From NCBI GenBank assembly GCA_041480065.1, contig JBGOZF010000002.1, positions 1 through 64,000 on the forward strand: DNA of 64,000 nucleotides, in the 5' to 3' direction. Shown here piece after piece: positions 1 through 7,794 of the stretch. The stretch's first letter is position 1, and every line of letters starts with the position of its first letter. Position numbers and translations under genes: made by a program. Source of the DNA: Fen-999 sp041480065 (GTDB lineage: Bacteria > Pseudomonadota > Gammaproteobacteria > Burkholderiales > Rhodocyclaceae). The notes beneath the pieces were generated by a model. The model was not told where the DNA came from, did no database searches, and worked only from the letters and a program-made list of their open reading frames with translations.

Positions 1-993
1 CGGCGGCGGCTCGCCCTGCTGGCGTCCCGACAGATGACGAGAGTAGTTCTCGATGCCCTTGCAGAAACCGAGCTGCTCGAGCATCTCCAAATCGAAACGG
101 GTGCGCTGCTCGATGCGCTGGGCCTCGACCAGTTTCTGTTCCTTGTAGAAGAACTCGGTGCGCTCGCGCAGTTCGGCCTTGATCGCCTCCACCGCCCTCA
201 ATACCGTCGCGCGCGGCGTCACGTAGTGGCTGGACGGGAATACCGTGAAGCGCCCCAGCTTCTGCCGCGTATGACCGGTAAGCGGATCGAACAGGGTCAG
301 CGATTCCAGTTCATCATCGAACAGCGTGATGCGGATCGCGCTTTCGGCATTTTCAGCCGGGAAGACGTCGATCACGTCGCCGCGCACGCGATAGCTGCCG
401 CGGTGGAAATCGACGTCGTTCCGTTCGTACTGCATCTCGCTCAAACGCCGGATGATGTCGCGCTGGCCGAGCTTCTCGCCCTGGCGCAGATGCAGGATCA
501 TGCTGTGGTAGTCGACCGGATCGCCAATGCCGTAGATGGCCGACACGGTGCAGACGATCACGCAGTCGCGCCGTTCCAGCAGGCTCTTGGTCGCCGATAG
601 CCGCATCTGCTCGATGTGCTCGTTGATCGACGAATCCTTCTCGATGAACAGATCGCGCGCCGGAACATAGGCCTCGGGCTGGTAGTAGTCATAGTAGGAA
701 ACGAAGTACTCGACGGCGTTCTCGGGCAGGAACTCGCGGAACTCGGAATAGAGCTGGGCGGCCAGCGTCTTGTTCGGCGCCAGCACCAGCGCCGGTCGGC
801 CGAGCCGCGCGATGACGTTGGCCATGGTGTAGGTCTTGCCCGATCCCGTCACACCGAGCAACGTCTGGTAGGAAAGTCCGTCGTGGATGCCCTCGATCAA
901 GAGGCGAATCGCCTCAGGCTGGTCGCCGGCGGGTGGAAACGGCTGGTGCAGGCGGTACGGACTATTGGGAAAGGTAACGACTTGTTCTACCAT
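1..993 (-). CDS. uvrB: UvrABC excinuclease subunit B, N-terminal part (cut by window edge)
   Basis: UvrB is the damage-verifying helicase-like subunit of nucleotide excision repair. The reading frame on the minus strand is open from an ATG at 993 to the window edge, giving 331 residues, about half the usual ~670. It starts MVEQVVTFPNSPYRL. The Walker A motif GVTGSGKT lies near residue 47, followed by the family hallmarks LAPNKTLAAQL and the beta-hairpin segment YFVSYYDYYQPEAYVP. The C-terminal helicase half lies outside the window. It is divergent from the aminotransferase gene, with 90 bp between the start codons. Identification is firm. Confidence 0.96.
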   Translation of the reverse strand, partial: MVEQVVTFPNSPYRLHQPFPPAGDQPEAIRLLIEGIHDGLSYQTLLGVTGSGKTYTMANVIARLGRPALVLAPNKTLAAQLYSEFREFLPENAVEYFVSYYDYYQPEAYVPARDLFIEKDSSINEHIEQMRLSATKSLLERRDCVIVCTVSAIYGIGDPVDYHSMILHLRQGEKLGQRDIIRRLSEMQYERNDVDFHRGSYRVRGDVIDVFPAENAESAIRITLFDDELESLTLFDPLTGHTRQKLGRFTVFPSSHYVTPRATVLRAVEAIKAELRERTEFFYKEQKLVEAQRIEQRTRFDLEMLEQLGFCKGIENYSRHLSGRQQGEPPP

Positions 994-1083
994 CAGAAAC
1001 TTCGATTTACGCCACTCACCGGAGCGGCTGGAAGAATCGGATATTATTACTCGTTTACCCCAACATTCGCATCAGGAGTTGAA

Positions 1084-2289
1084 ATGAGTGCTTCCCTCTT
1101 TGCCGCCGTCGAAATGGCGCCGCGCGACCCGATCCTGGGCCTGACCGAAGGCTTCAACGCGGACAAGAACCCCAACAAGGTCAACCTCGGCGTTGGCGTC
1201 TACTACAACGACGAAGGCAAGGTGCCACTACTTGGTGCCGTCAAGGTCGCCGAAAAAGTGCGCCTCGAAGCCATGCCGCCGCGCGGTTACCAGCCCATCG
1301 AAGGCCTGGCCAGCTACAACCAGGCTGTACAGAAACTGCTGTTCGGTGAAGCTTCGCCCCTGCTCGCCGATGGCCGCGTGATCACCGCCGAATGCCTGGG
1401 CGGCACCGGTGCACTCAAGGTCGGCGCCGATTACCTGATGCGCCTGTTGCCCGCAGCCAAGGTCTACATCTCCGATCCCAGTTGGGAAAACCACAAGGCC
1501 CTGTTCGAGTCTGCCGGCTTCACCGTTGAGAGCTATCCCTATTACGACGCGGCGACCCGCGGCGTCAACCTCGCCGGCATGAAGGCCTGCCTGAACGGCC
1601 TGCCCGCCGGGTCCATCGTGGTGCTGCACGCCTGCTGCCATAACCCCACCGGCGCCGACCTGACGGCCGACCAGTGGAAAGACGTGGTGGCCGCCGTGCG
1701 CGAACGCAATCTTGTCGCCTTCATCGACATGGCTTACCAGGGCTTCGCCGACGGCATCGAGCCGGACGCCGTGGCGCTCAATTTGTTTGCGGCTTCAGGC
1801 CTCCAATTCCTCGTCTCCAGCTCCTTCTCGAAGTCCTTTTCGCTGTATGGCGAGCGCGTCGGCGCCCTGTCGATCGTCACTGCCAGCAAGGACGAGTCGG
1901 CACGCGTACTTTCGCAACTCAAGCGCGTCATCCGCACCAACTACTCGAATCCGCCTACCCATGGCGGCGCGGTGGTGGCGGCGGTACTGTCGAACCCGGA
2001 CCTGCGCAAGATGTGGGAAGAGGAACTGGCCGGCATGCGCGAGCGCATCCGCGCCATGCGCACGGGTCTAGTGGAGAAACTCAAGGCGCGCGGCGTAAGC
2101 CAGGATTTCTCGTTCGTGGTCAGGCAGCGCGGCATGTTCTCCTACACCGGCCTGACGGCGGCGCAAGTAGAGCGGCTGAAGAACGAGTTCGGCATCTACG
2201 CCGTCAGTACCGGCCGCATCTGCCTGGCGGCACTGAACAACAAGAACATCGATTACGTCGCCGACGCGATCGCTGCAGTCCTCAAATAG
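1084..2289 (+). CDS. tyrB: Aromatic amino acid / aspartate aminotransferase (class I, PLP)
   Basis: This is a 401-residue cytosolic PLP transaminase that should interconvert aspartate or aromatic amino acids with their 2-oxo acids. The PLP-lysine segment SSFSKSFSLYGERVG resembles E. coli TyrB more than AspC. The cofactor-binding region HACCHNPTGAD and the C-terminal substrate-arginine region STGRICLAALN are also present. The frame is open upstream to 616, but the ATG at 1084 is chosen because AGGAG sits just before it and the protein then begins like the family. Substrate preference (aspartate versus aromatic) cannot be settled from sequence. Confidence 0.9.
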   Translation: MSASLFAAVEMAPRDPILGLTEGFNADKNPNKVNLGVGVYYNDEGKVPLLGAVKVAEKVRLEAMPPRGYQPIEGLASYNQAVQKLLFGEASPLLADGRVITAECLGGTGALKVGADYLMRLLPAAKVYISDPSWENHKALFESAGFTVESYPYYDAATRGVNLAGMKACLNGLPAGSIVVLHACCHNPTGADLTADQWKDVVAAVRERNLVAFIDMAYQGFADGIEPDAVALNLFAASGLQFLVSSSFSKSFSLYGERVGALSIVTASKDESARVLSQLKRVIRTNYSNPPTHGGAVVAAVLSNPDLRKMWEEELAGMRERIRAMRTGLVEKLKARGVSQDFSFVVRQRGMFSYTGLTAAQVERLKNEFGIYAVSTGRICLAALNNKNIDYVADAIAAVLK

Positions 2290-2298
2290 CATCGGCAA

Positions 2299-2317
2299 GC
2301 GCCCGGCCTCCGGGCGC
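2299..2317. terminator. GC-rich hairpin between convergent genes
   Basis: A perfect 8-bp stem (GCGCCCGG / CCGGGCGC) with a CCT loop sits between the aminotransferase stop and the AsmA-like gene stop. There is only a weak T-rich tail on the plus side (GTTGT), so it may terminate in either direction. Function is inferred. Confidence 0.5.
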
Positions 2318-2321
2318 GTTG

Positions 2322-4106
2322 TCAGCCGCCGCGGCTGATTCTGATATCGGGCTCGCGGGCGCTCCCGGAGATGGTCACCGCGGATCTGGCAGCGGTTGCG
2401 CTACCGCGCATCTCCATGCCAACCCTTCCGGTGAGGGTTCCATCCTGACGCGAAAGCGTCACTTGGCCCGCCACCCTCATCAGGCCGGACGACATGCGCA
2501 AACCTGAGAATCGCACCGAGTGGGCATCGGCCGAAAAAGTACCGGAGAATTCCTGGAAGTGCGTGGTTCCGCCACGCAGCGTCGTCTGCTGAGGCGAGCG
2601 TATCGCCTCGGCCAGGTCGATGCGCTTGAGGCTGCCGCGCTCGATGCTGAAGCTGCCGTCCATCCTGAGGTCCCTGTCGAGTCGCTGTACTGCCACCGCC
2701 TTTGCGCTCACCTGAAGCTTGCCGCTTGCCGCACCATCCACCGCGGGCTCTGCACCCAGCGCGGGTAGCAGCTTGTCGGCAGCCAGGCGCTGGAAATTCA
2801 GCTTGAGGGTCAGGGTCGGTTCCTGCGCCCAGGTGATGAGGCCGTCGCCGTTCAAGCTTCCGTCATACAAGCGGCCGTCGATGCTGCTGATGGTGAGATG
2901 CCCCGGCACCAGTTCGCCGCGCATTTCCAGGAATGAAAACAGCAGCTCGGGGCGGAATGGAGCCGTCCAACCCGTGGCGGACAGACTCAGCCCGACCCCG
3001 GTCGGACCCGGCGTCACCTCCACGCGCAAGTCGCCCTCCTTCACCCGCAGCACCAGCTTGCTCAGGCCATGCGCGTCGTCGATCCTCGCGCTTCCGCGCA
3101 GACTTTCGATCGAACCGCCGGCAACATCGACCGCCAGGCCGCTTATCTCCAGACGGCCAACCGCTGCATCGCCCATGCCCGCAGGCAGGAACCATTTCGA
3201 GAATCGCCCGAGGCCGGCTTCCTTCACTCTTGCGCCATCGACCACAACTTCCCGATAACGCGGTCCGAAAATCGATCCGAATTCGGGCAGCAATTGAATC
3301 TGGTTCGCAGTGATATAGGGGTCGGCGCCTACCGAAACACGGTCGAGAACGATGGCCGGATAAGGCGTGAAAGCGAGCCGAACCTCGCCGATCTTTGCGT
3401 CGTCACCGAGCGCCTGGGACAGACGTTGTTCGAATTCGGGCCGATAGTTGTCGTAGGGGAAAAGCACCAGGGTCAGCAGCGCAAGCGCGGCCAGTCCGAT
3501 TGCACCGATGACCAGCCATGACCAGCGGAAGACCAGCGTGACACCGGGGGGGCTTCCGGGCGGCCGGGCATCGATTGCCTCGACAGCGTCCTTGCCATAG
3601 GCCGCCTCGTAGATGGCTTCTTCTTTTGCTTGCGCGCGTTCCTTGCGCGTCGCCTCCCACCAACCGGAGATGTCGGTCAGGGGTGATCTTCTTTGGTCCT
3701 TGGCGGAATCCCTCGCCCCGAGCGGAGGAGCCGGCGCGTACTTGGAAGCCACCTGGACCTGGACGGCCGTTTCCTCGTCGAACACCGTGTCCGCCTGGAC
3801 CAGCGGAATCTCGACGGGCTCGGGGCCGATGACCGTGATAGTGTCGAGAACAGGCAAAGTCTCGATTTCACTGGCGTCCCGCGCCTTGGCGGCCTCGGGC
3901 GATTCGATCAGGCCGAGCCTCTCCAACTCGGCCAGCGCCGATTCGACCATGGCCGAATCGCCGACTTCCTGCTTCAGACCCGCGACGTTGACGACTCCAT
4001 CGACCAGGATCAACACCATCCGCAGGTTGCGCTGAACGAGCCGGGTGCGCTCCTGCACGGCATCTTCGCCGGCCGGAGTTTTCGTGTAGATCAGGTCGTC
4101 CTTCAT
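2322..4106 (-). CDS. Membrane-anchored AsmA-like protein with N-terminal helical region
   Basis: This is a 594-residue protein of no assigned function. Residues 1-70 look like a small winged-helix or helical domain (LILVDGVVNVAGLKQEVGD). Residues 80-190 are low-complexity and charged, and residues ~194-217 form one transmembrane helix. The large remaining part has AsmA/TamB-like character: FPYDNYRPEFEQRLSQALG followed by beta-rich repeats and a C-terminal segment built around TLRGGTTHFQEFSGTFSAD. AsmA-type proteins are tied to outer-membrane lipid and protein homeostasis. The topology suggests a cytoplasmic N-terminus and a periplasmic AsmA region. It is transcribed away from tRNA-Asn and stands alone. 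Confidence 0.75.
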   Translation of the reverse strand: MKDDLIYTKTPAGEDAVQERTRLVQRNLRMVLILVDGVVNVAGLKQEVGDSAMVESALAELERLGLIESPEAAKARDASEIETLPVLDTITVIGPEPVEIPLVQADTVFDEETAVQVQVASKYAPAPPLGARDSAKDQRRSPLTDISGWWEATRKERAQAKEEAIYEAAYGKDAVEAIDARPPGSPPGVTLVFRWSWLVIGAIGLAALALLTLVLFPYDNYRPEFEQRLSQALGDDAKIGEVRLAFTPYPAIVLDRVSVGADPYITANQIQLLPEFGSIFGPRYREVVVDGARVKEAGLGRFSKWFLPAGMGDAAVGRLEISGLAVDVAGGSIESLRGSARIDDAHGLSKLVLRVKEGDLRVEVTPGPTGVGLSLSATGWTAPFRPELLFSFLEMRGELVPGHLTISSIDGRLYDGSLNGDGLITWAQEPTLTLKLNFQRLAADKLLPALGAEPAVDGAASGKLQVSAKAVAVQRLDRDLRMDGSFSIERGSLKRIDLAEAIRSPQQTTLRGGTTHFQEFSGTFSADAHSVRFSGLRMSSGLMRVAGQVTLSRQDGTLTGRVGMEMRGSATAARSAVTISGSAREPDIRISRGG

Positions 4107-4112
4107 GTTTGC

Positions 4113-4141
4113 TTGACGGCTCTTACTTAGTTGTCTAATAT
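4113..4141 (+). promoter_or_regulatory. Sigma-70 promoter of tRNA-Asn
   Basis: TTGACG (4113-4118) and TAATAT (4136-4141) are separated by exactly 17 bp. The expected transcription start is ~4148, nine bases before the mature tRNA 5' end. Confidence 0.85.
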
Positions 4142-4156
4142 CCGCGCCTTTCCAGA

Positions 4157-4232
4157 TCCCCGATAGCTCAGTTGGTAGAGCGACGGACTGTTAATCCGCA
4201 GGTCCCTGGTTCGAGCCCAGGTCGGGGAGCCA
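4157..4232 (+). tRNA. tRNA-Asn (anticodon GTT)
   Basis: A 76-nt cloverleaf with encoded CCA. The acceptor stem TCCCCGA pairs with TCGGGGA, the D-loop has the AGCTCAGTTGGTAGAG pattern, the anticodon GTT is at 4190-4192, and the T-arm is GGTTCGAGCC. Confidence 0.98.
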
Positions 4233-4238
4233 GATCAG

Positions 4239-4271
4239 AAGGGCGATTCTACGGGATCGCCCTTTCTTTTT
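4239..4271 (+). terminator. Rho-independent terminator of tRNA-Asn
   Basis: A 9-bp perfect stem (AAGGGCGAT / ATCGCCCTT) with an 8-nt loop runs into a T-rich tract (TTTCTTTTT), seven bases after the tRNA CCA. Confidence 0.9.
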
Positions 4272-4387
4272 GCCGATAACTTGTTTCCCTGTCCAAGTCA
4301 TGCCGGATGAATTGTACTACGGCAACAGCCTGCACCGAAACCAAACGCCGTTGGACAGCGGCGGCCAAGCTGTGCAATAAACGACGC

Positions 4388-5227
4388 GTGGACAACTTGA
4401 CCGACACCCGGAACGCTTCCGTGCCGACCCTGCCACGCGAAGCCAGGCTGCCGATCAATCGCTGCAACCTTCCTGCAATCATACTGGGCAGCGTCACGTT
4501 TCAAGAGCATCCGACCGCCCTGCAACTCGACGGGGTATCCGAACTCCACGCGGAGCTCTTTGTGCACCTCGACGGCCTGCCTGATGCCGAACAGCGGGCG
4601 CAACTGTTCCGCAACTATCTGACGGCCCATTTCTGCCTCGATCACCTCGAGGAAGCGGGCCTGGTGGATGGTGCGACCCGCAGGGCCAAGGCCAACTGGA
4701 TGCGGATGCTGCGCGGCTGGAGTTTCGATTCCGACGGACGCGAGGGCGCCGTACTCAAGGGCTGGGTGGAATCGCGCTTCGGCCTGTTGCCTCGCTTCCA
4801 TGGCGAACCCTTGCGCGACTTCGCCGCACCTGCCTACCGACGCTACCAGGAAATGCGCGCCGCCGGCCTTTACGGCACCAATGCCCTCGAAGCCCAGCTC
4901 GATCTCGTCTACGCCTACTGCCAGTACGAGTTCCGGCGGCAACCACCTGCGTCGCCGCATTTGACGCTGTATCGCGGCAGCAACCGGATCGACGAACATG
5001 AAGTGCTCGCCGACCAGGGCCGCCAGCAGGTCGTGCTCTTCAACAATCTGGTTTCCTTCACCAGTTCCCGCGAACGGGCGGGCGAGTTCGGCGACTACAT
5101 TCTCGAAACGCAAGTGCCCCTGCCCAAGATATTCTTCCACTGCCGGCTGCTGCCGGGATTGCTCAAAGGTGAGGACGAATACCTGGTCATCGGTGGGGCT
5201 TACCGGGTGGAAATCCGCACGCTATAG
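4388..5227 (+). CDS. draT: NAD+-dinitrogenase-reductase ADP-ribosyltransferase DraT
   Basis: DraT switches off nitrogenase by transferring ADP-ribose from NAD+ to an arginine of the Fe protein (NifH) when ammonium appears or energy drops. Family segments include RLPINRCNLPAIILGSVTFQ, RMLRGWSFDSDGREGAVLKG, VESRFGLLPRFH, GLYGTNALEAQLDL, LTLYRGSNRIDEHE and GEFGDYILETQVPLPKIFF. The start is uncertain: the frame opens at ATG 4307, but GTG 4388 gives a length (279 residues) and N-terminal spacing closer to known DraT. Neither start has a clear ribosome site. It is followed by the SIR2-like gene 42 bp on. The partner draG is on the opposite strand just beyond. Confidence 0.93.
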   Translation: MDNLTDTRNASVPTLPREARLPINRCNLPAIILGSVTFQEHPTALQLDGVSELHAELFVHLDGLPDAEQRAQLFRNYLTAHFCLDHLEEAGLVDGATRRAKANWMRMLRGWSFDSDGREGAVLKGWVESRFGLLPRFHGEPLRDFAAPAYRRYQEMRAAGLYGTNALEAQLDLVYAYCQYEFRRQPPASPHLTLYRGSNRIDEHEVLADQGRQQVVLFNNLVSFTSSRERAGEFGDYILETQVPLPKIFFHCRLLPGLLKGEDEYLVIGGAYRVEIRTL

Positions 5228-5269
5228 GCGCGGTTCTTGCGTGTTGTCTCCCAACCCAAAGGAGATGAC

Positions 5270-6121
5270 ATGATCACGACAAATCTGCGCAGCGAACTGC
5301 TGGCCGGCCTCGACAATGGCAGCATCGTGCCTTACCTCGGCCCGGGTGTCCTTGCCGACGTGCGCGCCGTCGCCGACGGTCGCCCCATGCCGGCCGGCAG
5401 CGACGAACTCATCCTGGCCATGAACGACGGCCGGCCGATGTCGCCAAAGCTGATGTACGAATTCTCCCGCGCCGCCATGAACGTGGAACTCAAGCGCGGC
5501 CGCAGCGCCGTCACCAAGTTCCTGGACCGGACATACGGCGACACCGAATGGACGCGCTCGCACGTGCATGACTGGCTGAAGGTGGTCAAGCCACCTTACG
5601 TCATCGACATCAACCGAGACACCCAACTCATCGCCTCCTACGCCGGCACGCCCCACACGCTCGCGCTCGGCTGTGCCCGCATCGGCGGCACCGATTTCCG
5701 TTTCAAGCTGTTCGCCCACGATGGCGACCACTACTCGGCCATCGCCCCCGAACAGGCTGCCGAAGGCCTGCCGGTGCTGTTCAAGCCCATGGGCGCGCCC
5801 CGCCCAGTTTCGTCCTACATCGCCTCGGACGCCGACTATGTCGACTACATCACCGAGTTGATGGGCGGCTTTGCGGTCCCCGCGTTCGTCAAGAAGATCC
5901 GTCGCGAAAAACGCTACCTGCTGATGGGTATGCGCCTGAACCGCGACACCGAACGCATGGTGTTCTCCGACCTGATGTACGGCGCCGCCGATCCCGCGGG
6001 CTGGGCGCTGATCGAGCACCCGACCGACAAGGAGCGGCGCTTCTGCGAACGCCTGCACATCGAGATCGTCGAAGCCAGCGTCGAAGAACTGCTGGCCGTC
6101 AAACAGCCGATCGCCTGCTGA
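5270..6121 (+). CDS. SIR2-like domain protein downstream of draT
   Basis: A 283-residue protein with the fold signature of the SIR2-like family. The N-terminal nucleotide-binding loop is SIVPYLGPGVL, followed by the strand VIDINRDTQL, a LFKPMGAP segment and DYVDYITEL, then a C-terminal LLMGMRLNRDTERMVFSDLM. In active sirtuins the equivalent of the LFKPMGAP segment carries a catalytic His-Gly. Here residue 174 is Met (my alignment), so deacylase activity is doubtful and NAD or ADP-ribose binding is more likely. The start at 5270 is set by AAAGGAG seven bases upstream, and the frame continues upstream to 5237 without support. It is probably cotranscribed with draT. Its last 23 bp overlap the end of draG on the other strand. 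The exact role is unknown. Confidence 0.8.
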   Translation: MITTNLRSELLAGLDNGSIVPYLGPGVLADVRAVADGRPMPAGSDELILAMNDGRPMSPKLMYEFSRAAMNVELKRGRSAVTKFLDRTYGDTEWTRSHVHDWLKVVKPPYVIDINRDTQLIASYAGTPHTLALGCARIGGTDFRFKLFAHDGDHYSAIAPEQAAEGLPVLFKPMGAPRPVSSYIASDADYVDYITELMGGFAVPAFVKKIRREKRYLLMGMRLNRDTERMVFSDLMYGAADPAGWALIEHPTDKERRFCERLHIEIVEASVEELLAVKQPIAC

Positions 6122-7031
6122 GCCGGGTTCCTACCAGGGCTCTCGCCTGGGCGGCACAGGCGTTGCGCGTCGCGCCATCCACGGCGCGCAGCCACCGCGC
6201 GGGCAGCGCCTCGGGGCCATAGAGGGCCCCGGCCAGCATGCCGGCGATAGCGCCCGTGGTATCGGAGTCGCCGCCCCGGTTCACCACATCGACCAGGCAG
6301 CTCTCGAAGTTGTCCGTCGCCAACAAGGCCTGCAACACCGCCTGCATGGTCTCGACGATCCAGCCGCTCGGGTTCTCGCGCCGGCGCGCGCGAAACGCGC
6401 AGGTCGGCTGAGCCTCGACGAACGGGCGGATGCGCCGGCGATAGACATCGCGCAGCGTCGCACCACGAATCGCATCCTGAACGGCAAGCGCAATGAACTC
6501 GGCCGCCGCATCGGACACAGGGTTGTGATGCGTCACATGTGCCTGCGCACGCACGGCCGCCCTCACCTCGGCTTCGTCGCGTTCCAGGGTCGCCAATGCC
6601 ACCGGCAGCACGCGCATCGCCGCGCCGTTGCCGGCATCGTGTTCCGACATCGGCGCTTCGGGGTTGCCGGTACGGCGATAGGTAATCAGGTTGCGGCGTA
6701 CGGTATTGCCGATATCCACCGGCTTCGTCCGCATCCAGCCGTCGAAGGCGTGCGCGCACGCCATCGCCTCGACCTCACCGCCACTGGAAACGATCGCCTC
6801 GCCCAGTGCCAGGCTCATGGTCGTGTCGTCGGTCACCTGGCCCGGCTTCAGGCGCAGCCAACCACCGCCGCGGATCTCGCGATGAATGCCGTACTGGCCG
6901 CGAATTTCCCGCGGTGTCATGAACTCCACCGTGGCGCCGAGCGCATCGCCCAGCGCCAGCCCCAGATAGGCCGCCTCGGCGCGGCCGACCAACGCCCTAT
7001 CGGCTGGGGTACTCGACGAGAATGTCCTCAT
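6099..7031 (-). CDS. draG: ADP-ribosyl-dinitrogenase-reductase glycohydrolase DraG
   Basis: DraG removes ADP-ribose from the Fe protein and so reactivates nitrogenase, counteracting DraT. This 310-residue protein carries the binuclear-metal signatures of the ADP-ribosylglycohydrolase family: AYLGLALGDALGATVEFM, VTDDTTMSLALGEAI, MSEHDAGNGAAMRVLPVAL, VTHHNPVSDAAAEF and NRGGDSDTTGAIAGMLAGA. The acidic residues in the TDDT and DSDTT stretches bind the metals. Its start overlaps the 3' end of the upstream 2Fe-2S ferredoxin by 35 bp, so it is the last gene of the nifB operon. Placing draG under a NifA promoter would tie reactivation capacity to nitrogen-fixing conditions (inference). Confidence 0.96.
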   Translation of the reverse strand: MRTFSSSTPADRALVGRAEAAYLGLALGDALGATVEFMTPREIRGQYGIHREIRGGGWLRLKPGQVTDDTTMSLALGEAIVSSGGEVEAMACAHAFDGWMRTKPVDIGNTVRRNLITYRRTGNPEAPMSEHDAGNGAAMRVLPVALATLERDEAEVRAAVRAQAHVTHHNPVSDAAAEFIALAVQDAIRGATLRDVYRRRIRPFVEAQPTCAFRARRRENPSGWIVETMQAVLQALLATDNFESCLVDVVNRGGDSDTTGAIAGMLAGALYGPEALPARWLRAVDGATRNACAAQARALVGTRLSRRSAV

Positions 7032-7359
7032 CCCGGATCACCATCTGGCATGCCAGCCGCCATTCGTTGGGCGGGAAGTCATCGACCATCATCTGATCGA
7101 TCTGCGCCTGAGTGATCTTGCCCATCTCCTTCAACACCTTCTGCTCGCGCTCGTTGAGCGGATTGCCCAGGCGCGGCTTGTTCTTGTCGATCACCTTGAC
7201 CTTGATCAGGCAGGTACCGCATTCGCCGTCGCCGCAGGAGAAATCGATGGGAATGTGGTTGTCCTTGGCAATTTGCAGGATGGTCTGCTTGTGGCTGCCG
7301 GCGATGGCATAGACGGTCTTGTCCTTGTGCAGCGGGCTGGAGAATGTAACAAGTGCCAT
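6997..7359 (-). CDS. 2Fe-2S ferredoxin, nif-associated
   Basis: A 120-residue plant/adrenodoxin-fold ferredoxin with the cluster motif CGDGECGTC and a fourth cysteine in RLACQMVI. The middle contains GNPLNEREQKVLKEMGKI, and the protein ends in ILVEYPSR. It is likely an electron carrier for nitrogenase or its cofactor assembly. It lies fifth in the nifB operon and overlaps draG by 35 bp. A second, only distantly similar 2Fe-2S ferredoxin lies upstream, separated by a 133-bp repeat-bearing spacer. Confidence 0.9.
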   Translation of the reverse strand: MALVTFSSPLHKDKTVYAIAGSHKQTILQIAKDNHIPIDFSCGDGECGTCLIKVKVIDKNKPRLGNPLNEREQKVLKEMGKITQAQIDQMMVDDFPPNEWRLACQMVIRDEDILVEYPSR

Positions 7360-7427
7360 AGGGGATCCTATTCGAAACGTTCATCGGTGGCCGCTGCACC
7401 TTACGAGCGCAGCGAGCCGATTGGTCA

Positions 7428-7447
7428 CCTCCCCCACGAGGGGGAGG
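7428..7447. repeat. Poly-C/poly-G hairpin in the spacer between two ferredoxin genes
   Basis: An 8-bp perfect inverted repeat (CCTCCCCC / GGGGGAGG, loop ACGA) followed by another GGGAGGGGGCGGG run. It resembles short intergenic palindromic repeats found dispersed in proteobacterial genomes. Whether other copies exist in this genome cannot be seen here. The rest of the 7360-7492 spacer has no gene. Confidence 0.6.
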
Positions 7448-7477
7448 CTGGGAGGGGGCGGGCTCATGGGCCGCATA

Positions 7478-7521
7478 GCGGCGAGATTGTTGTCAAGCTG
7501 GCTTGACAACAATCTCGCCGC
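7478..7521. repeat. 44-bp perfect palindrome spanning a ferredoxin stop codon
   Basis: Two 21-bp arms (7478-7498 and 7501-7521) are exact inverted copies separated only by TG. The right arm contains the last codons of the ferredoxin gene (encoding GGEIVVKPA). The left arm is their inverted duplicate in the spacer. It could form a long hairpin at the mRNA 3' end of the upstream operon half. A strand-switch duplication, or an assembly artefact, could produce this shape. Confidence 0.9.
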
Positions 7522-7780
7522 CGAGCACCTGGGCTTGGCAGGCGAGGCGGTGATGACTGGGCGCCAGGTTGTCCTTCAGCACCTGGTCCTCGAGCAGCGA
7601 GGGTGCGGCTAGGTTCTCGGCGCCGGAAATGATCTTGGTCAGGCAGGTGCAGCACTCGCCCTCGCGGCAGCCGTAGGTAATGCCGGCACCGATCTTTTCC
7701 GAAACCTCGATCAACCGCGTACCCGCCGGCACGGTGACCGTAACGCCAACATCTTCAAAAGTGACTTTCGCCTTTGGCAT
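7493..7780 (-). CDS. 2Fe-2S ferredoxin, short form
   Basis: A 95-residue ferredoxin beginning MPKAKVTFEDVGVTVTVPAG. The cluster motif is CREGECCTC, with the fourth cysteine in RLACQAQV. It ends GGEIVVKPA. It is likely a low-potential electron carrier for nitrogen fixation, given its place in the nifB operon directly after nifO. The ATG at 7780 is preceded by GAGGG. Its stop codon lies inside the 44-bp palindrome. Confidence 0.9.
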   Translation of the reverse strand: MPKAKVTFEDVGVTVTVPAGTRLIEVSEKIGAGITYGCREGECCTCLTKIISGAENLAAPSLLEDQVLKDNLAPSHHRLACQAQVLGGEIVVKPA

Positions 7781-7794
7781 GGATTTGCCCTCGT

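Noticed and set aside
616..1083. N-terminal extension of the aminotransferase
   Set aside because: It is antisense to uvrB and unlike any aminotransferase. ATG 1084 has a ribosome site and gives the family length.
7255..7506. A plus-strand frame ending in GEIVVKLA, suggesting a truncated ferredoxin copy
   Set aside because: Only the last few codons resemble the ferredoxin, and they come from the inverted arm of the palindrome, not from a gene fragment.
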